A DNA stretch of 64,000 nt from Podaxis mareebaensis (taxonomy: Eukaryota; Basidiomycota; Agaricomycetes; Agaricales; Agaricaceae), in contig JAEUWP010000562.1 in NCBI GenBank assembly GCA_018524725.1, positions 372,001 through 436,000 of the forward strand. Direction: 5' to 3'. Of this stretch, positions 25,233-37,075 are shown piece after piece (the stretch's first letter is position 1; the number at the start of each line of letters is the position of its first letter). Under the pieces are notes generated by a model. That model was not told the DNA's origin and did not search any database. It was given only the letters and a program-made list of their open reading frames with translations. The translations under genes were made by a program, and so were the position numbers.

Positions 25233-26816
25233 ATGCTTTCGTGGCACCCTAGTCGATGTCGAATACCAGTGTTCACCATCCTCTGGTGTCTGAGCAGCGT
25301 ACTTCTATCGCTGCAAGCGTCTCTACTTGGAGAACGCGATCTCCCGCAGCTATCTTCCGAAGACATCTCCATCCTTGTGACAGGGGTACCCGACCCAATC
25401 CACCAATTGGACTCAAGTAACCCTGCTTCTCACCTCTCGAAAATTTTGATACCCAGACCCCGTATGTCGTCCCTTGGCTCCCTTCTCTGTGGCACAGTCA
25501 GCTGATTTGCATACGCAGCTGACACCGAGAATAATACTCTCGTTCGGAATTATATCGTGTCGACGCTCAAGAAACTGAACTGGCACATTGAAGAGGATGC
25601 ATTCACTGATGATACACCGGTTGGAAAGAAGCGGTTCACAAATATCATTGCGACGAAGGATCCTTCCGCCTCACGTCGAGTAATCCTTTCCGCCCACTTC
25701 GACAGTAAATATTTCCCGGATTATCCACAGAACCAGGTGAGTAAAGATCGTTTTCGCTACTTTATATGTTCTTATGTGCTTTTTTTTTTTTAGTTTGTTG
25801 GTGCAACAGATTCTGCAGCCCCATGTGCTATCATGCTTGACGTCGCAGAAACTCTGAACCCGCTGTTGGATGACCGCAAGAAACGTTCTGAAGAAGAGGT
25901 GGACGATGATGGCGACGACGTTGCCGACATAACTTTGCAACTAGTGTTCTTCGATGGGGAGGAAGCTTTCCATGAGTGGACGGATACGGATTCTATATAT
26001 GGTGCCAGGTATGGGCTTGTCTATATGAACCTTGTGGAATTGGTCCTCGAATTACAGACAGGCACCTTGCAGAAAAATGGGCTACGACATATCAACAAAC
26101 TCATAGCAAACGTCGCCTTCTAGGTTTCCAAGAAACCGAGATATCTACCATAGAACACCTTATTCTCCTAGACCTTCTTGGAGCTCCCCAACCTCTCATC
26201 AAATCCTACTATCCTGACACAGCGTGGTTATTCGATGCTCTCATTGATATCGAGAAACGACTTGGGGATAGCGGCGCCTTCTCTTATGGAGAAGAGAAAT
26301 CCATGGCACCGGGCAAGTGGAGGAGTTACTTCCTACCTCGTAAACAATTCAATTTTGGGTTTGGCTACATCGGCGATGACCACATCCCGTTCTTGAAGAA
26401 AGGTGTCAGCGTGCTACACATCATCTCCGACCCTTTCCCTCGTGTATGGCATACACTGAAGGTAAATGTGCAGTTTCTCAGCGAATGGCGTTTAAAACTA
26501 ATGATTGGCTCACTGCTAGGACGATGCGACTGCTCTTGACCTCCCAACAATGCGCCGCTGGTCTCTGATTCTCCGGGTGTTCTTTTGTGAATACCTACAC
26601 CTACGGCCTGAAGTACTTGGCAAAAGAGAGGTTTCACACCGTGATTTGCACAATAAACCTGTAAGCCTGCCAACCCGCTTTCATATTAACCGCTCCTGAG
26701 TTGTAGTCGAGTCAGATCTCGGAATCGGGGCATGGCCGGTATGACAAGAATATCTCAGATTTGGTAAGTACGCCTTCGAGTCTTCTAGTTCAATGGCCTG
26801 ACAGATGCTTCAGTAG
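25233..26816 (+). CDS. Secretory glutaminyl-peptide cyclotransferase (M28-like)
   Basis: This enzyme cyclises N-terminal Gln or Glu of secretory proteins to pyroglutamate; its fold is that of M28 zinc peptidases. The N-terminus has a hydrophobic signal or anchor segment ([19 protein letters not shown]). The mature part reads [97 protein letters not shown] and [20 protein letters not shown]. These supply the zinc ligands (Asp of GATDSAAP, Glu of GEEA, His of DDHIPF) and the catalytic Glu/Asp. An acidic insert ([18 protein letters not shown]) is unusual. Introns include 25997-26060. The last exons read [19 protein letters not shown] and MLQ with TAG at 26814-26816. It shares a 116-bp divergent promoter with TRS23. 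Confidence 0.88.
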
Positions 26817-26868
26817 AACCATTCTTATTGATGTATGCTGTATATTATTTCTTGCAATGAAACGCAAT

Positions 26869-27674
26869 TCACCCCTGCCGTTGTTTATTGACCCGACCTA
26901 CCCCAAGGAGGCTCTTGTAATGTTTGATTAATTCGGACGCGTCAGTTGCCAGCTGTAATACACAAAGTCGGTTTATGATTCTCGAGTTGAGGACAACCCT
27001 TACCTTCTCCTGTTCTCTGCTTTGCTCGACCTGAGACCTCGCGTCCTTCAGGAATCCTTGCAACGCTAACTTGCGTTCGGTCGCGGCTTTGTTCACTATG
27101 ACTTGTGAAGACAGGATAGGGTCATACAGGAGGTTTTGACACGCACGCATTTTGCTTGCGTCGTCAACAGCAACACTTCGCTCCTCGCCCAATTTTCTTA
27201 CAAACGCCCGGGACCTTCCATACCATTGCGTATATGCGCGGTCTTTGTTGCTATGTAATTGATTGTAGTCCTTGAGGAGGCTGTCGCTCCCAACTTCTTG
27301 CAGTTTCATCTCGAGGATTTGCGCTCGGGCCTGCTCCCTGGACACGGCGATAATCATTAGGAAAGATCTTCGATTGGGTCATTCATGAACATGCAGGAAC
27401 TGGGTGCCCGTCGTAACGAGGTCCTGGATTGAGTTTCTAGCCTCGTCGTATAGCTTGCGGCGTTGGGTCTGGAACGCCACACCTAAGTAGTTCTGTCAGA
27501 AACTTGTTTGTGGAAAGGGACAAAGAACCCCAAGAACCAGAAGAGACTCTGGACGAGCACGAATTGAGTTAAGGGATTTATGGATAAATAGGTTCGACGA
27601 TACCGCGAGTCTTCCTGTGTTTCTTCGACACCATTGTTGATCTTTCGCGGTTTCTGTTGTTTCTTGGGTGGCAT
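26869..27674 (-). CDS. Hypothetical membrane protein, one predicted helix
   Basis: I do not recognise this protein. The start MPPKKQQKPRKINNG is basic. It is followed by a predicted transmembrane segment (LTQFVLVQSLFWFLGFF, roughly residues 36-52). A second exon reads VAFQTQRRKLYDEARNSIQD. A long helical, charged C-terminal region follows (LEMKLQEVGSDSLLKDYNQL, AYTQWYGRSRAFVRKLGEER, AATERKLALQGFLKDARSQV), then after an intron ATDASELIKHYKSLLGVGRV. The layout (basic N-terminus, membrane helix, coiled coil) suggests an organelle membrane protein. I could not join the exons around 27370-27500 in a single clean frame, so either a splice junction is misread or the gene carries a lesion. Its start lies 126 bp from the end of the 1-kb transposon. 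Confidence 0.55.
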
Positions 27675-27800
27675 GTATTTGTTCTAGTTAACTTAAGTGT
27701 TTGTGAAAGTCTCGAGTTGGAATATGGCTGATTCTAAAAATAATAAACAACTGCTCTGCTTACATCAACAGGGCGATCACTGACGACGTTGGGTCGTGAC
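27675..27800. promoter_or_regulatory. Left part of the split divergent promoter
   Basis: This is the residual upstream region of the minus-strand gene starting at 27674, cut off from the STT4-side promoter by the transposon. Its last nine bases (27792-27800, GGTCGTGAC) are the left target duplication. Confidence 0.4.
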
Positions 27801-27857
27801 GGGTATGGACAATTTTCGTCACAACACTTCGGAAGCGAACAAATCACCGCCGTGATA
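27801..27857 (+). repeat. Left terminal inverted repeat of the transposon
   Basis: This matches the reverse complement of 28778-28834 over 57 bp: 42 identical bases, three mismatches, then twelve identical bases (ACCGCCGTGATA). Confidence 0.9.
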
Positions 27858-28777
27858 ACCTGTGATAACGGAGTACTTGTCCGTTGTCGCTTACCTCACA
27901 CCGAACGCTGACGGCCTGCTGCCGCTGGTACTCTCCGGCAGCATCGTTCGGCCATACACGACATGTTGCAATATGTATTAGTTAGGTGTCGGGCGTGGAC
28001 TTTAATGAGGTATAGAGTGCTTTCACTCAAGTTCGTTCTTACTTATTATCTGTAAGTATGTACATCTGGAAATGAAGTACTGCAACTCCACGTTCAATAC
28101 ATTCTCTGTAAGCTATGAAAATCCCACTCCTTAGAGTGCAACTGGTGAGGTAGCGGAGGTCCCAATCGCCAGACCTCCTTCAATAAGCTGGGTACCTGAT
28201 TCTATATTACATAGAAGGTATATTGCAGGATTATTCAAGGGCATTCCATGGCGTTCATCGCATGATTCAGGATTTTCATTGAGAGGGCCCAACAATATTT
28301 ATCAAATGATGCTGTAGTGTATTTTCACAGTTTATAAGGTCAAAGGAAATGGTCTGCACCTTGCAACGATGCAAATCTCATTGCTCAGCCCATCGCAAGC
28401 CGGACGGAATATATGACAATAGCTGAAACATTGCTGCCTTGGGAACATCTTTTTGAGCATTACGGATTTATTTGGTGTACATGCACGCATGGTTCCGATT
28501 GACAATTTCAGTGCAGTTGCTATTATTGAAGATGTATATGTAGACACTCTAACATCTTATGCGTACCCTGTTGACATGGAGCAATTTTATTACTAGTTAC
28601 ATGACTACCTATTCTAACACTTCCCCAGAGTTTATCAACCTTTGCTCCTCTAACGTCGTTTATCTAGAATAATACCAATCCATTTTTGTGAACGGCGTCC
28701 GAGCGAACGGCCGGAGAGTCATCCGTGCATCGGACCCTGGCCTGAGCGCTTCCGGTCTGCCCGTGCTATCAGTGACG

Positions 28778-28834
28778 TATCACGGCGGTTCCTTGTTCGC
28801 TTCCGAAGTGTTGTGACGAAAATTGTCCATACCC
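28778..28834 (-). repeat. Right terminal inverted repeat of the transposon
   Basis: This is the mirror of the left end; it is followed directly by the second copy of the 9-bp duplication GGTCGTGAC at 28835-28843. Confidence 0.9.
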
Positions 28835-28907
28835 GGTCGTGACCGCGACTGCAATTGCTCCGCATACCGTTTTGAAGAGTCAGAACCACTCGCTGTGAAC
28901 GGAATCT

Positions 28908-31900
28908 ATGGATTGGTGAGGGACTTTTACTGAGTTTCTTGTTCGAGTTCTGATACCTTTCTAGTCTTGAATTGAATATACACCAACAAATTCTCTCCGA
29001 CCTCGCAGCAAGCGGCCCCGGTCAATTTGAGGAATCACGACCTGCAGACAACCCTCTCTCCTCCAGGGTACATATCCTGAACGACTCGAATGGCAAGTCG
29101 GAACAATCAGAGGATAAGGACGAGGAGTCTGAGGAGGGTGATACTGAGGCTGCGGAGAGCAAGAACCGAGTTTATATGGCAAGGAGTTCTCGTTATTTCG
29201 TCCCTTGGTATACCTGACTCTACCCTCAGACTGCATCTCGTGTCCAATGCAATGTTGCGTTTGGTGACATGGTCAAGCATTCATCTCCTGCGTACATTGA
29301 CAAAAACATCGAAACCCTCTTTCCGACACTGCGCGACGTTTTGAACGATATCCCGCGAATCGACTTCGACCCTTCGCTGTCATGGAGAGGTGGTTAGCTT
29401 CATATCCAAATCATCCTCCTGCATTATTGATTCACTACTTTTAGACTGGGCCCTACCTGACCAACTCGTCTACTCTACGGTATCCGCTCTCCTGCAAGTA
29501 TGCAATGGACAGCCACAATGTCGCGAGAAAGCGATGGACGCTATATGTTCCTACCTCTCAAGAACCGTTGAGGAGATTAACGACAGCAGTTGTGAGTGGT
29601 GAAGCTGTCTTAACGGGGGATCTGTTGCTCAGTATCAGTTTCAGCCTTCGATGTTCTCGTTCAGATAATGCCTGGGCTGCATGGGTTCTATCGTGCCATC
29701 AGCTCTACCCCATATCAGTGGAGCGTAAACGAATGGAGACGCCTTTCTCAAGAGTTGAAGAAGTTGTGTACCCAAGACGTCGTCGAAAGGTTGAACCGTC
29801 TCTTGGTCGATATCCTTCAGAAGGAGGATGCAGACTCAATGGTCTTGCGGTTCATTCAAACGTTTGTATCACGCTATATCTCAGAAGGGCGACCTTTGAG
29901 CGGATATTTTATTGTTTGCTGTGTCATCGAGACAGAGTGGACTATCCTCGCACAAGTCTTAATCCCTCCTGATGCAACTGCCGTCACGAATGTAGAAGCT
30001 GCTGCCGCAAATAAGGCCTGGCTTGCACTCACTCGGGATGATATTATTGACATCAATGCCTTCAACGACGATGTCAGAGCGTCCCTAAAGTCTCTAACAG
30101 CCTATGCTATGCAATGCTTCACAGACCTGTTCATCCAGATCCAAGAGCTGGAGAGTGAACCGTCGATTGATACCTATGCTTGGGAGACCATGTCCGAAAG
30201 CCTTGTAAGTGACAAGTTGTTCTCCGGTCTAGCTCTTCCTAATGCACCCCGCGATAGAAATTGGCATCGGTTTGCTGCGTTGCTTTAGGAGAACTCGACG
30301 ACAAGCTGTTCTCTCGCCTCACGCTCTTGTTGAGCAATGAATCGCCCATCTCTGATAATCTGGTCCAAGAAGCAGCGCTCAAGTCCACCGCTATCCTCGT
30401 CAGAAGGTGAATATACGCCAAATGTCTCTAATTAGGGCCTCCACTGATGCAGCACCAGTTTCCCCGACATTGCTTCGGTCATGGCCTCACAATTGAGGCG
30501 ATTCGTAACATCGCCTCTCCCTCTTTTCGAGTTCGAATTTGCTTCAGAGGGTCGTGCTCCTCCGTTAGCTGCTGCCGCGAAATGCCTGGCTTTGTGTATC
30601 AAAGTGAGAATTCTCTTTCTGAGCTAGTTTACATCCTAACCGCACTTTAGCTCGCTCCTGGCGATGACCTAATAATGTCGAACATGTACTCGTTGCTCAA
30701 CTTCATTGCAGCGACGAGCAAAGAAACCTATGATATGTCCTTCCAAGGTTCCGATACGTATGACCATGGGACATTGCACTCGCTAGAGACTGGTTTGAGG
30801 GGGCTTTCCGAGGATGAGAAACGTCTCACGGGAATCAGTACTATTTCCGTTGTCACTCGACTTGCGTTAGAATTCCAGATTGAAGAAGTCCGTCCATATT
30901 GCGCCTATAGTTGATCTTGGAACGTGCCTGATAACCTCTTTCCAGGTGACAAAGCTCACAATTTCAATGCTTCTCCAGCGTCTGCGTACTGCTGAACCGA
31001 CAGTCGAGGCAGCTATTGCCTACAATTTGGTCGACCTTGCGCTCATCGCGCCAGAGGCTTCATTCATTGACATCATCCGAGCTTTCTCTAGCATCAACCG
31101 TTCTGCCAACCCTGATGATCCCAGGTTTTCCAACAACATGGTACCCTCACTTCGAAAATTTTGTTTGGATGATAATGCTCACACATCCCAGGTCCTAGCC
31201 GCCCAAACGAGGCTTGCTCAAGATTTGAACCGGCGTCCAGAGCTTTACGAGACCTACCTTGTGGAGTTGTTGACCTTGTTCCTTGACAAAGGAGTGGCTA
31301 TCCAGAATCTGAAAATTGCAAACCCCCAATTGAAGGTAGCCTCTGATTATAGATTTTCTCTTTGTGTGACTAACGCGTCAAAAGATCGATGATATGATCG
31401 AGCAACTGGCTTCCCTTTTGCTTCCCATCGATGCTCTCCTCATCCACCGTGACTTCAGGCCTTGGGAGAACGCTTCTCCAGAGATCGTTTCTCTGTTCAG
31501 AAATTTGTGGTTTTTATGTGTCTTATTCAATTTCACCGCAACGGATGACAAGGAGATCACTGCCATGGACTGGTTACGCCCAGCGCTGACACGCATTGCT
31601 ACTCAAACACCCCCCATGGTTGTTGAAGAATCCCATGACGCATGTGCCAGTGACATTGAGTATAACACTGTCATCCGGCAAGAATATGCGGACTCTGTAG
31701 GCCTCAATAACCTTCTTCGGATCATGCCCTAACATCTATCGTTTCAGGTCATTTTCAAACAGCGCATTCGTCTGACACGATACATTGTATTGCGTTCAAG
31801 TGAGCTCCGTAGTCTCTTGACGGGACAAGTTATCTTCCTATTGGCTATGCACGACATCGAAAGTATGAGAGCGTTAGAGGGCTTGCCATCATCTTTGGTC

Positions 31901-34900
31901 ACGTACTTCATCAACGATAGCCTCAACAAGAATGTCGTCCTAAGTGCTTGTATGGAGGGCATTGCCGAACAAGTGCGTAGTTATTACAGCCGTCACAATT
32001 TTATGACTCATGTCCTCGTAGGTTATAAGAGGCTGTCAAACAGCTTTGAACATCAAAGCATCTCAGCAGACTCTGCCCAAACGACTTTCCGGTGAACTCA
32101 GAAAATTAGTGATTAACAGCACGCATCGCATCGCAAAGACTCGGGAGACGGCCTCAAAATATTTGAACCGACTTTTGATGTCCTTCCCGTCCCTGATGTG
32201 CGATCCCCACTTGGTTTATACCATCCTCGAAGTCCTGACTCTTCTCCAACGTGCAACGGAGAACGAGTACCTCGATGAGGTATGCAATATTCTTAAGTTT
32301 TATCCGCTGTAAGAGATTCAAACCATTGCAGTATGAACCCACCTGGGTGTATCACTCCGATCGGGTCAACGTCACTCTGCAGTTGACGGACAATCATCAA
32401 ACCCGAAAGGAAATACTCAACAATCTACTTCGTAACGCCAATTCTTGGTTTGATTTGGCCCTGGGGCGCGCCCCATTAGAGCTGCAGTCAACTCTACAAG
32501 TTAGTGCGAATAGTAATCTTGCGATATCATCTCACCAGGTTATGCCATTTCAGAAATACCTCGCAGTCAATCAATCTGTGACGGGTGCAGACTCTGCTGA
32601 ACTTGGTGCCTCTGTTGCCGAACGGTTTGGGAAGGAAGTTGGGCCCGTTCATCGACACTTATGTAAGTTCAACGATGTCCTGTGAAGATAAACCATTGAT
32701 CTATCGCCAGTTTCGCTAAAATCCCTTTCCCACTGGAATATGGACCAGGCCAAAATTTTGACGAGCCAGATTGCCATAAGAAGCTATTACTCTGGCGAAG
32801 CTGCAGGGTTCCGATTCGCAGGAGACGAGTGTGCGTGTCCTTTGTACAGTCCTATGTGCCTGATTTTGACTTTATATGTTCCTAGCGTTTCAAGGTGCTG
32901 TACCCCACGATACGCCTGAGAGCAAAATCTCTGCACTTCGAAAGAAGCTGCAGTCAACCATGGCGGATATCAGGTCGAAACATTCTTCTCTTACCGTACA
33001 AGAATTGCGACGCATTTTATATCGCTGCGCTGCTGTGCTAATATCTTTGGACCATGTACGTCACAGTTCCTGCAGATTGTCGAGATTGATAGTTAACAGA
33101 GGTTGCAGTGCGACTATGAGCTATTGCATTATTTAGTTGCTCTGCCTTTCGCAGTTGCCACGCCATCGGCATTGGTTGTCGCCGTTGAGATTTGGAGCTG
33201 GCTTATAGCTGAAAAGTCTGTCTTGGAAGTTGCTCTCATAAGCGAAATAGTCTCTTCTTGGTCAGGGACCATCAAACACGAAAGGGGCATTTTCTCCCGG
33301 CAGATGAAGTAAGTGGAATGCCCGAGCGTCACTCTTCTTGCCACTAATGTACAACAGCGATCACGACCCATTCTGTTCGCCAATTTCCTATGCTCCTACT
33401 GACAAGGACTCTATCGACAAGGCGCTGGCGGCTGCCCGCAGGATGCTCACTCCTCACGTTCTTGTTCTACACCTGCTTTACAGTCGCCTACAAGCTGCTA
33501 GGTACTATCAACCCAACATTATGTTCCTTATTCAGCAACTCGTGCTGCGTTCCGCCCGGAACTACAAACGCTTTAGGTATTGTTTCCCGAGTTCTTTATA
33601 TCTATTACATTCACCGAATGCCGCTATAGCACCCACGCATTGGCCCGTGAACCTCGGTTCTCTTTTTTGCTGTTCGGATTTGAGACACTCAGAAGTTCTC
33701 ATCTCGATGCATATTGCGAGAATTTCTTGAGAGAATCGTTGTATCGACTTGCCTTTTCTTGGTACAGTACCAGACCCCAGTATGTCTTCCCTTGTATTTA
33801 AGAGATATGGCTCACGTTCAGAAAGGTGGACATTCGGCGCAGACAGGGCGCAGCTTCACGCAGATATCAAGGTCCTCTCGGAATTCCTGTCATATTTGCA
33901 GACGGATATTGTTCGTGGACTCCCATCAATATCGAGCCTATCTCCCCTACAATATGTCTCGCGAACACCTTGCAAGTACCCTATTACTCCGACTGGATAC
34001 TATGGCACTCATTCATGCATTCCTTAGATTATGACGCGCGGATGAGAGATTTAAACGCGCCCTTGCGTTTACTCACTGAGTCTGAGCTGTTCCGCTTATC
34101 CGTCTGGGCCAACCCAACGAACGACACCAAGCGATCCACTGACCTCACTGGAGTAACGGAACGCGGACTGGTAGACATGACGTGGTTGGGCATCATTCGC
34201 ACAGTTTGGAATATTGATCCTGCTATCACTATATTCTTGACCGAACGCTTTAAGTCGCCTTTCATACGGAATGAAGTTGGGCGGCTTGTGCGTTCAAGTC
34301 CTAAGGAAGTACTCGCTGTACCAGAAGCAGTATACTTCTTGTTAGGAGATCGTTTTGACGCTTCTGTTCGACGAGACCTCAAGGTTTTTCCTGTTTAGTT
34401 CCGCGGTGAAGTAAATACTGACCAAGAACTTTCAGTACCTCCTTCTGTGGGCGCCGGTTCCTCCGATTATTGCCAATACTTTCTTTGAAAGGCGATACAA
34501 CAACCACCCCCAGATTTTACAATACGCGCAACGCGTGCTTGAAGGACATCCCGTGGAATTGACCTTCTTTTTTATTCCTCAAGTCGTGCAAGCGCTTCGC
34601 TACGATACACTCGGTGTGTTCATCCGATCGGTCAAACAATAGAGACTGACGGAGTTGTAGGCTATGTTTCCCAGTTTATCTTTGAGACAGCCAAAATTTC
34701 CCAACTCTTTTGCCATCAAATCATCTGGAATATGAAAGCGAATTGTTACAAAGATGATGCCGCAGAAATAGTGAGCATTTTTCACTCCCATTGTTGCATA
34801 TCTAACACTTCGCCCAGGAGGATCCTATGAAACCTATCCTAGATACAATGACAGACACAGTTGTGAAATCACTCTCAGGGGAAGCACGGGATTTCTATGA

Positions 34901-36427
34901 TAGGGAATTCAACTTCTTCAACGAGGTTACCTCGATATCTGGCAAGCTAAAACCCTTCATCAAGAAAACGAAGCCAGAAAAAAAAGTGAGTGCTTATGGA
35001 CAACATCTGAGGCTCAGGATCATGCTCAATGTTCTTAGGCAAAGATCGACGAAGAAATGGCTAAGATCAAAGTGGACGTCGGAGTGTATCTTCCTAGCAA
35101 CCCGGATGGTGTGGTGGTCGATATTGACAAGAAGTCAGGAAGACCATTGCAGAGCCATGCGAAGGTATGCTTGCATTCGTTTTAGGTGCCTCTTGTAAGC
35201 TCAATGAAACCTATCACAGGCGCCATTCATGGCAACATTCAAAGTCAGAAAGGAGAAGGTTGAGGTTGAGACCAATCCCGATTCCATCGTCGACAGCGCG
35301 GGAACGGAAAAACGCACAGAATACGACGTTTGGCAACAGGCCATATTCAAGGTCGGTGATGACTGTCGCCAAGACGTTCTCGCCCTGCAGGTCATCGCTA
35401 TGTTCAAGAACATTTTCACCAGTATCGGACTTCCACTATATCTCTTCCCTTACCGTGTCACTGCCACGGGCCCTGGGGTGAGAAGCGATTCTCCTATAGA
35501 CGCACGTAAATGCTCACAACGATCTAGTGTGGCGTGATCGATGTAGTACCAAATTCCACGTCCCGAGATGAAATGGGTCGAGCTAAAGTTAATGACCTTT
35601 TGGATTTCTTCATTACCAAGTATGGAGGCCAGGATACTGTTGCTTTCCAAAAGGCTCGATTAAACTTCATCCAATCAATGGCCGCATACTCCGTCGCCTG
35701 TTACATCTTACAAATCAAGGACAGACACAATGGAAATATCATGATCGACGGCGAAGGGCACATTGTACACATCGGTGAGGGATCCCTTTCCTAGGCTGTT
35801 GATGTACTCACAACTACGCCAGATTTCGGATTTTTGTTCGACATAGATGAGTATCTCTTCTTTAGTGAGCTCCAGGCTGACTTACCACCTACTTGATATC
35901 CACGGCCAGGAGTAAGTATAAAGTGACCTGTCCTTCCAACTTGGGATACAGCTTATGACATGCTGTAGGGCGTCAAGTTTGAACCACATTCATTCAAGCT
36001 CAACCATGAGATGGTTGTCCTAATGGGCGGCCGCTATTCGCAAGGATACCAGCTATTCCAGAGCTTGACAGTCAAAGCATTCCTGGCGATCCGACCGTTC
36101 TCCGAGCAAATTATCGACACCGTCCAGCTAATGCTTGACACGGGTCTTCCTTCATTCAAAGGAGAGCCAACCATCAAGAGGCTAAGGGATAGATTTGCAT
36201 TATATTTGAATGACCGCCAGGCCGCAGAATTCATGATGGGCGTTATTCGCAACGCCCATGAAAATGTCAGGAGCACTGCATACGACGAGTTCCAACGGGT
36301 ACGTACCCTTATTAAACCGCAAGAACCGGTCTGACAATCGTTTCGCACAGCTACAAAATGGTATGTCCGAACTTTTCATTTGCTTATGTTATGTTAATTT
36401 GGTTCAGGCATTCCATACAAGTCCTGA
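28908..36427 (+). CDS. STT4: Phosphatidylinositol 4-kinase STT4 (PI4K III alpha)
   Basis: This kinase makes PI4P at the plasma membrane. Exon 1 is eight bases (ATGGATTG, 28908-28915); splicing to 28965 gives [17 protein letters not shown], the STT4-type start. A long helical-repeat region spans many exons (for example [50 protein letters not shown]). After the lipid kinase unique region come the catalytic blocks: [71 protein letters not shown], the catalytic loop [15 protein letters not shown] and DFGFLFDI. The C-terminal tail holds [19 protein letters not shown] and [17 protein letters not shown] 10-nt exon (36351-36360) links FQR to IPYKS, with TGA at 36425-36427. More than twenty introns are needed. 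The 1-kb transposon ends 74 bp before the start codon. Confidence 0.93.
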
Positions 36428-37075
36428 ATGTAAATAGATACATAGTACTTGGCATTGCACCTGAATCAGGGATATTCGCCTCGTAGTTTAATGACAGATG
36501 GTTTGTTTCGGAGATGAATGCATGAAGGATCATAATGAGGTTGAGGGACTATAAAACATTTTGTAGCCCTTTGCCATAAGGCACTATAGCCAAGTGGTTA
36601 CGGCGACAGATTCGAATTACAGTACAATCTGTTCCTCTTTGAGGGCGCAGGTTCAAATCCTGCTGGTGTCGTTTTGGAATATCTTCCTTTTTTATGATGC
36701 CATGCCCAGTGTATATTTGTTCGGACTTTGAAGGCCAACGCGCGATGCCGCGGGAGCAACACAGAGCGGAGGCTAGCCCTTGTGCCCGCTTCGTTGTAAG
36801 AAAAGAAAATACAATTGAAAGTTCACCAATTGCATAAAGTCACCATCCGGCGCGCTGATATTCGCGTGAGACGTAACACGTTTCTACGGCAGCCTCAGAA
36901 ACGTCCTGCTTAAAACACTAGCAGCATGACTATGACATTCATGAGAATTAAGAGCAGCATCCTATCAACAACCATTTCATGTTAGATATTGCGCGGACTG
37001 CATCAATGCAAGGCGTTGCAAGTAACGGAAGGGTCGCGAAAGATTTTTACGACTCTCGGAATTATGATACATATA
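36428..37075. other. Intergenic region holding a tRNA gene
   Basis: Apart from the tRNA-Ser at 36580-36671, this stretch between STT4 and the first POT1-like gene shows no exon-like frame. It holds the 3' ends of both flanking genes. Confidence 0.5.
36580..36671 (+). tRNA. tRNA-Ser(CGA) with intron
   Basis: The acceptor stem pairs GGCACTA (36580-36586) with TGGTGTC (36664-36670), followed by a discriminator G. The D arm is GCC-AAGTGGTTAC-GGC. The anticodon stem pairs ACAGA with TCTGT; the loop starts TT-CGA-A, giving anticodon CGA, and an intron of roughly ten bases follows one base 3' of the anticodon. A long variable arm (CCTC-TTT-GAGG) and the T arm GCAGG-TTCAAAT-CCTGC complete a class II tRNA, which with CGA means serine. 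A T run directly downstream (36672-36675) and a longer one at about 36688 would terminate RNA polymerase III. Confidence 0.9.

Larger units (their letters stand above)
27801..28834. mobile_element. Non-autonomous TIR DNA transposon (Mutator-like by ends)
   Basis: The element is 1,034 bp. Its terminal inverted repeats start GGGTATGGACAATTTTCGTC and are 57 bp long with three mismatches, all in one block. A 9-bp direct repeat, GGTCGTGAC, lies immediately outside both ends (27792-27800 and 28835-28843), as expected for a target-site duplication. Long TIRs and a 9-bp duplication fit Mutator-like elements; an 8-bp hAT-type duplication is the alternative. There is no transposase frame inside: the largest open frame is about 70 codons without motifs, so it must depend on an enzyme encoded elsewhere. 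The identical first 42 bp of both ends and the intact duplication suggest a fairly recent insertion. It sits between a gene starting at 27674 and STT4 starting at 28908. Confidence 0.85.

Noticed and set aside
26869..27674. GET1-type tail-anchored insertion receptor
   Set aside because: It has one predicted helix near the N-terminus and a coiled coil, but helix number and motifs do not fit GET1.
27801..28834. hAT-type element
   Set aside because: The flanking direct repeat extends to nine bases and the inverted ends are 57 bp; hAT elements have 8-bp duplications and usually short ends. Kept only as an alternative.
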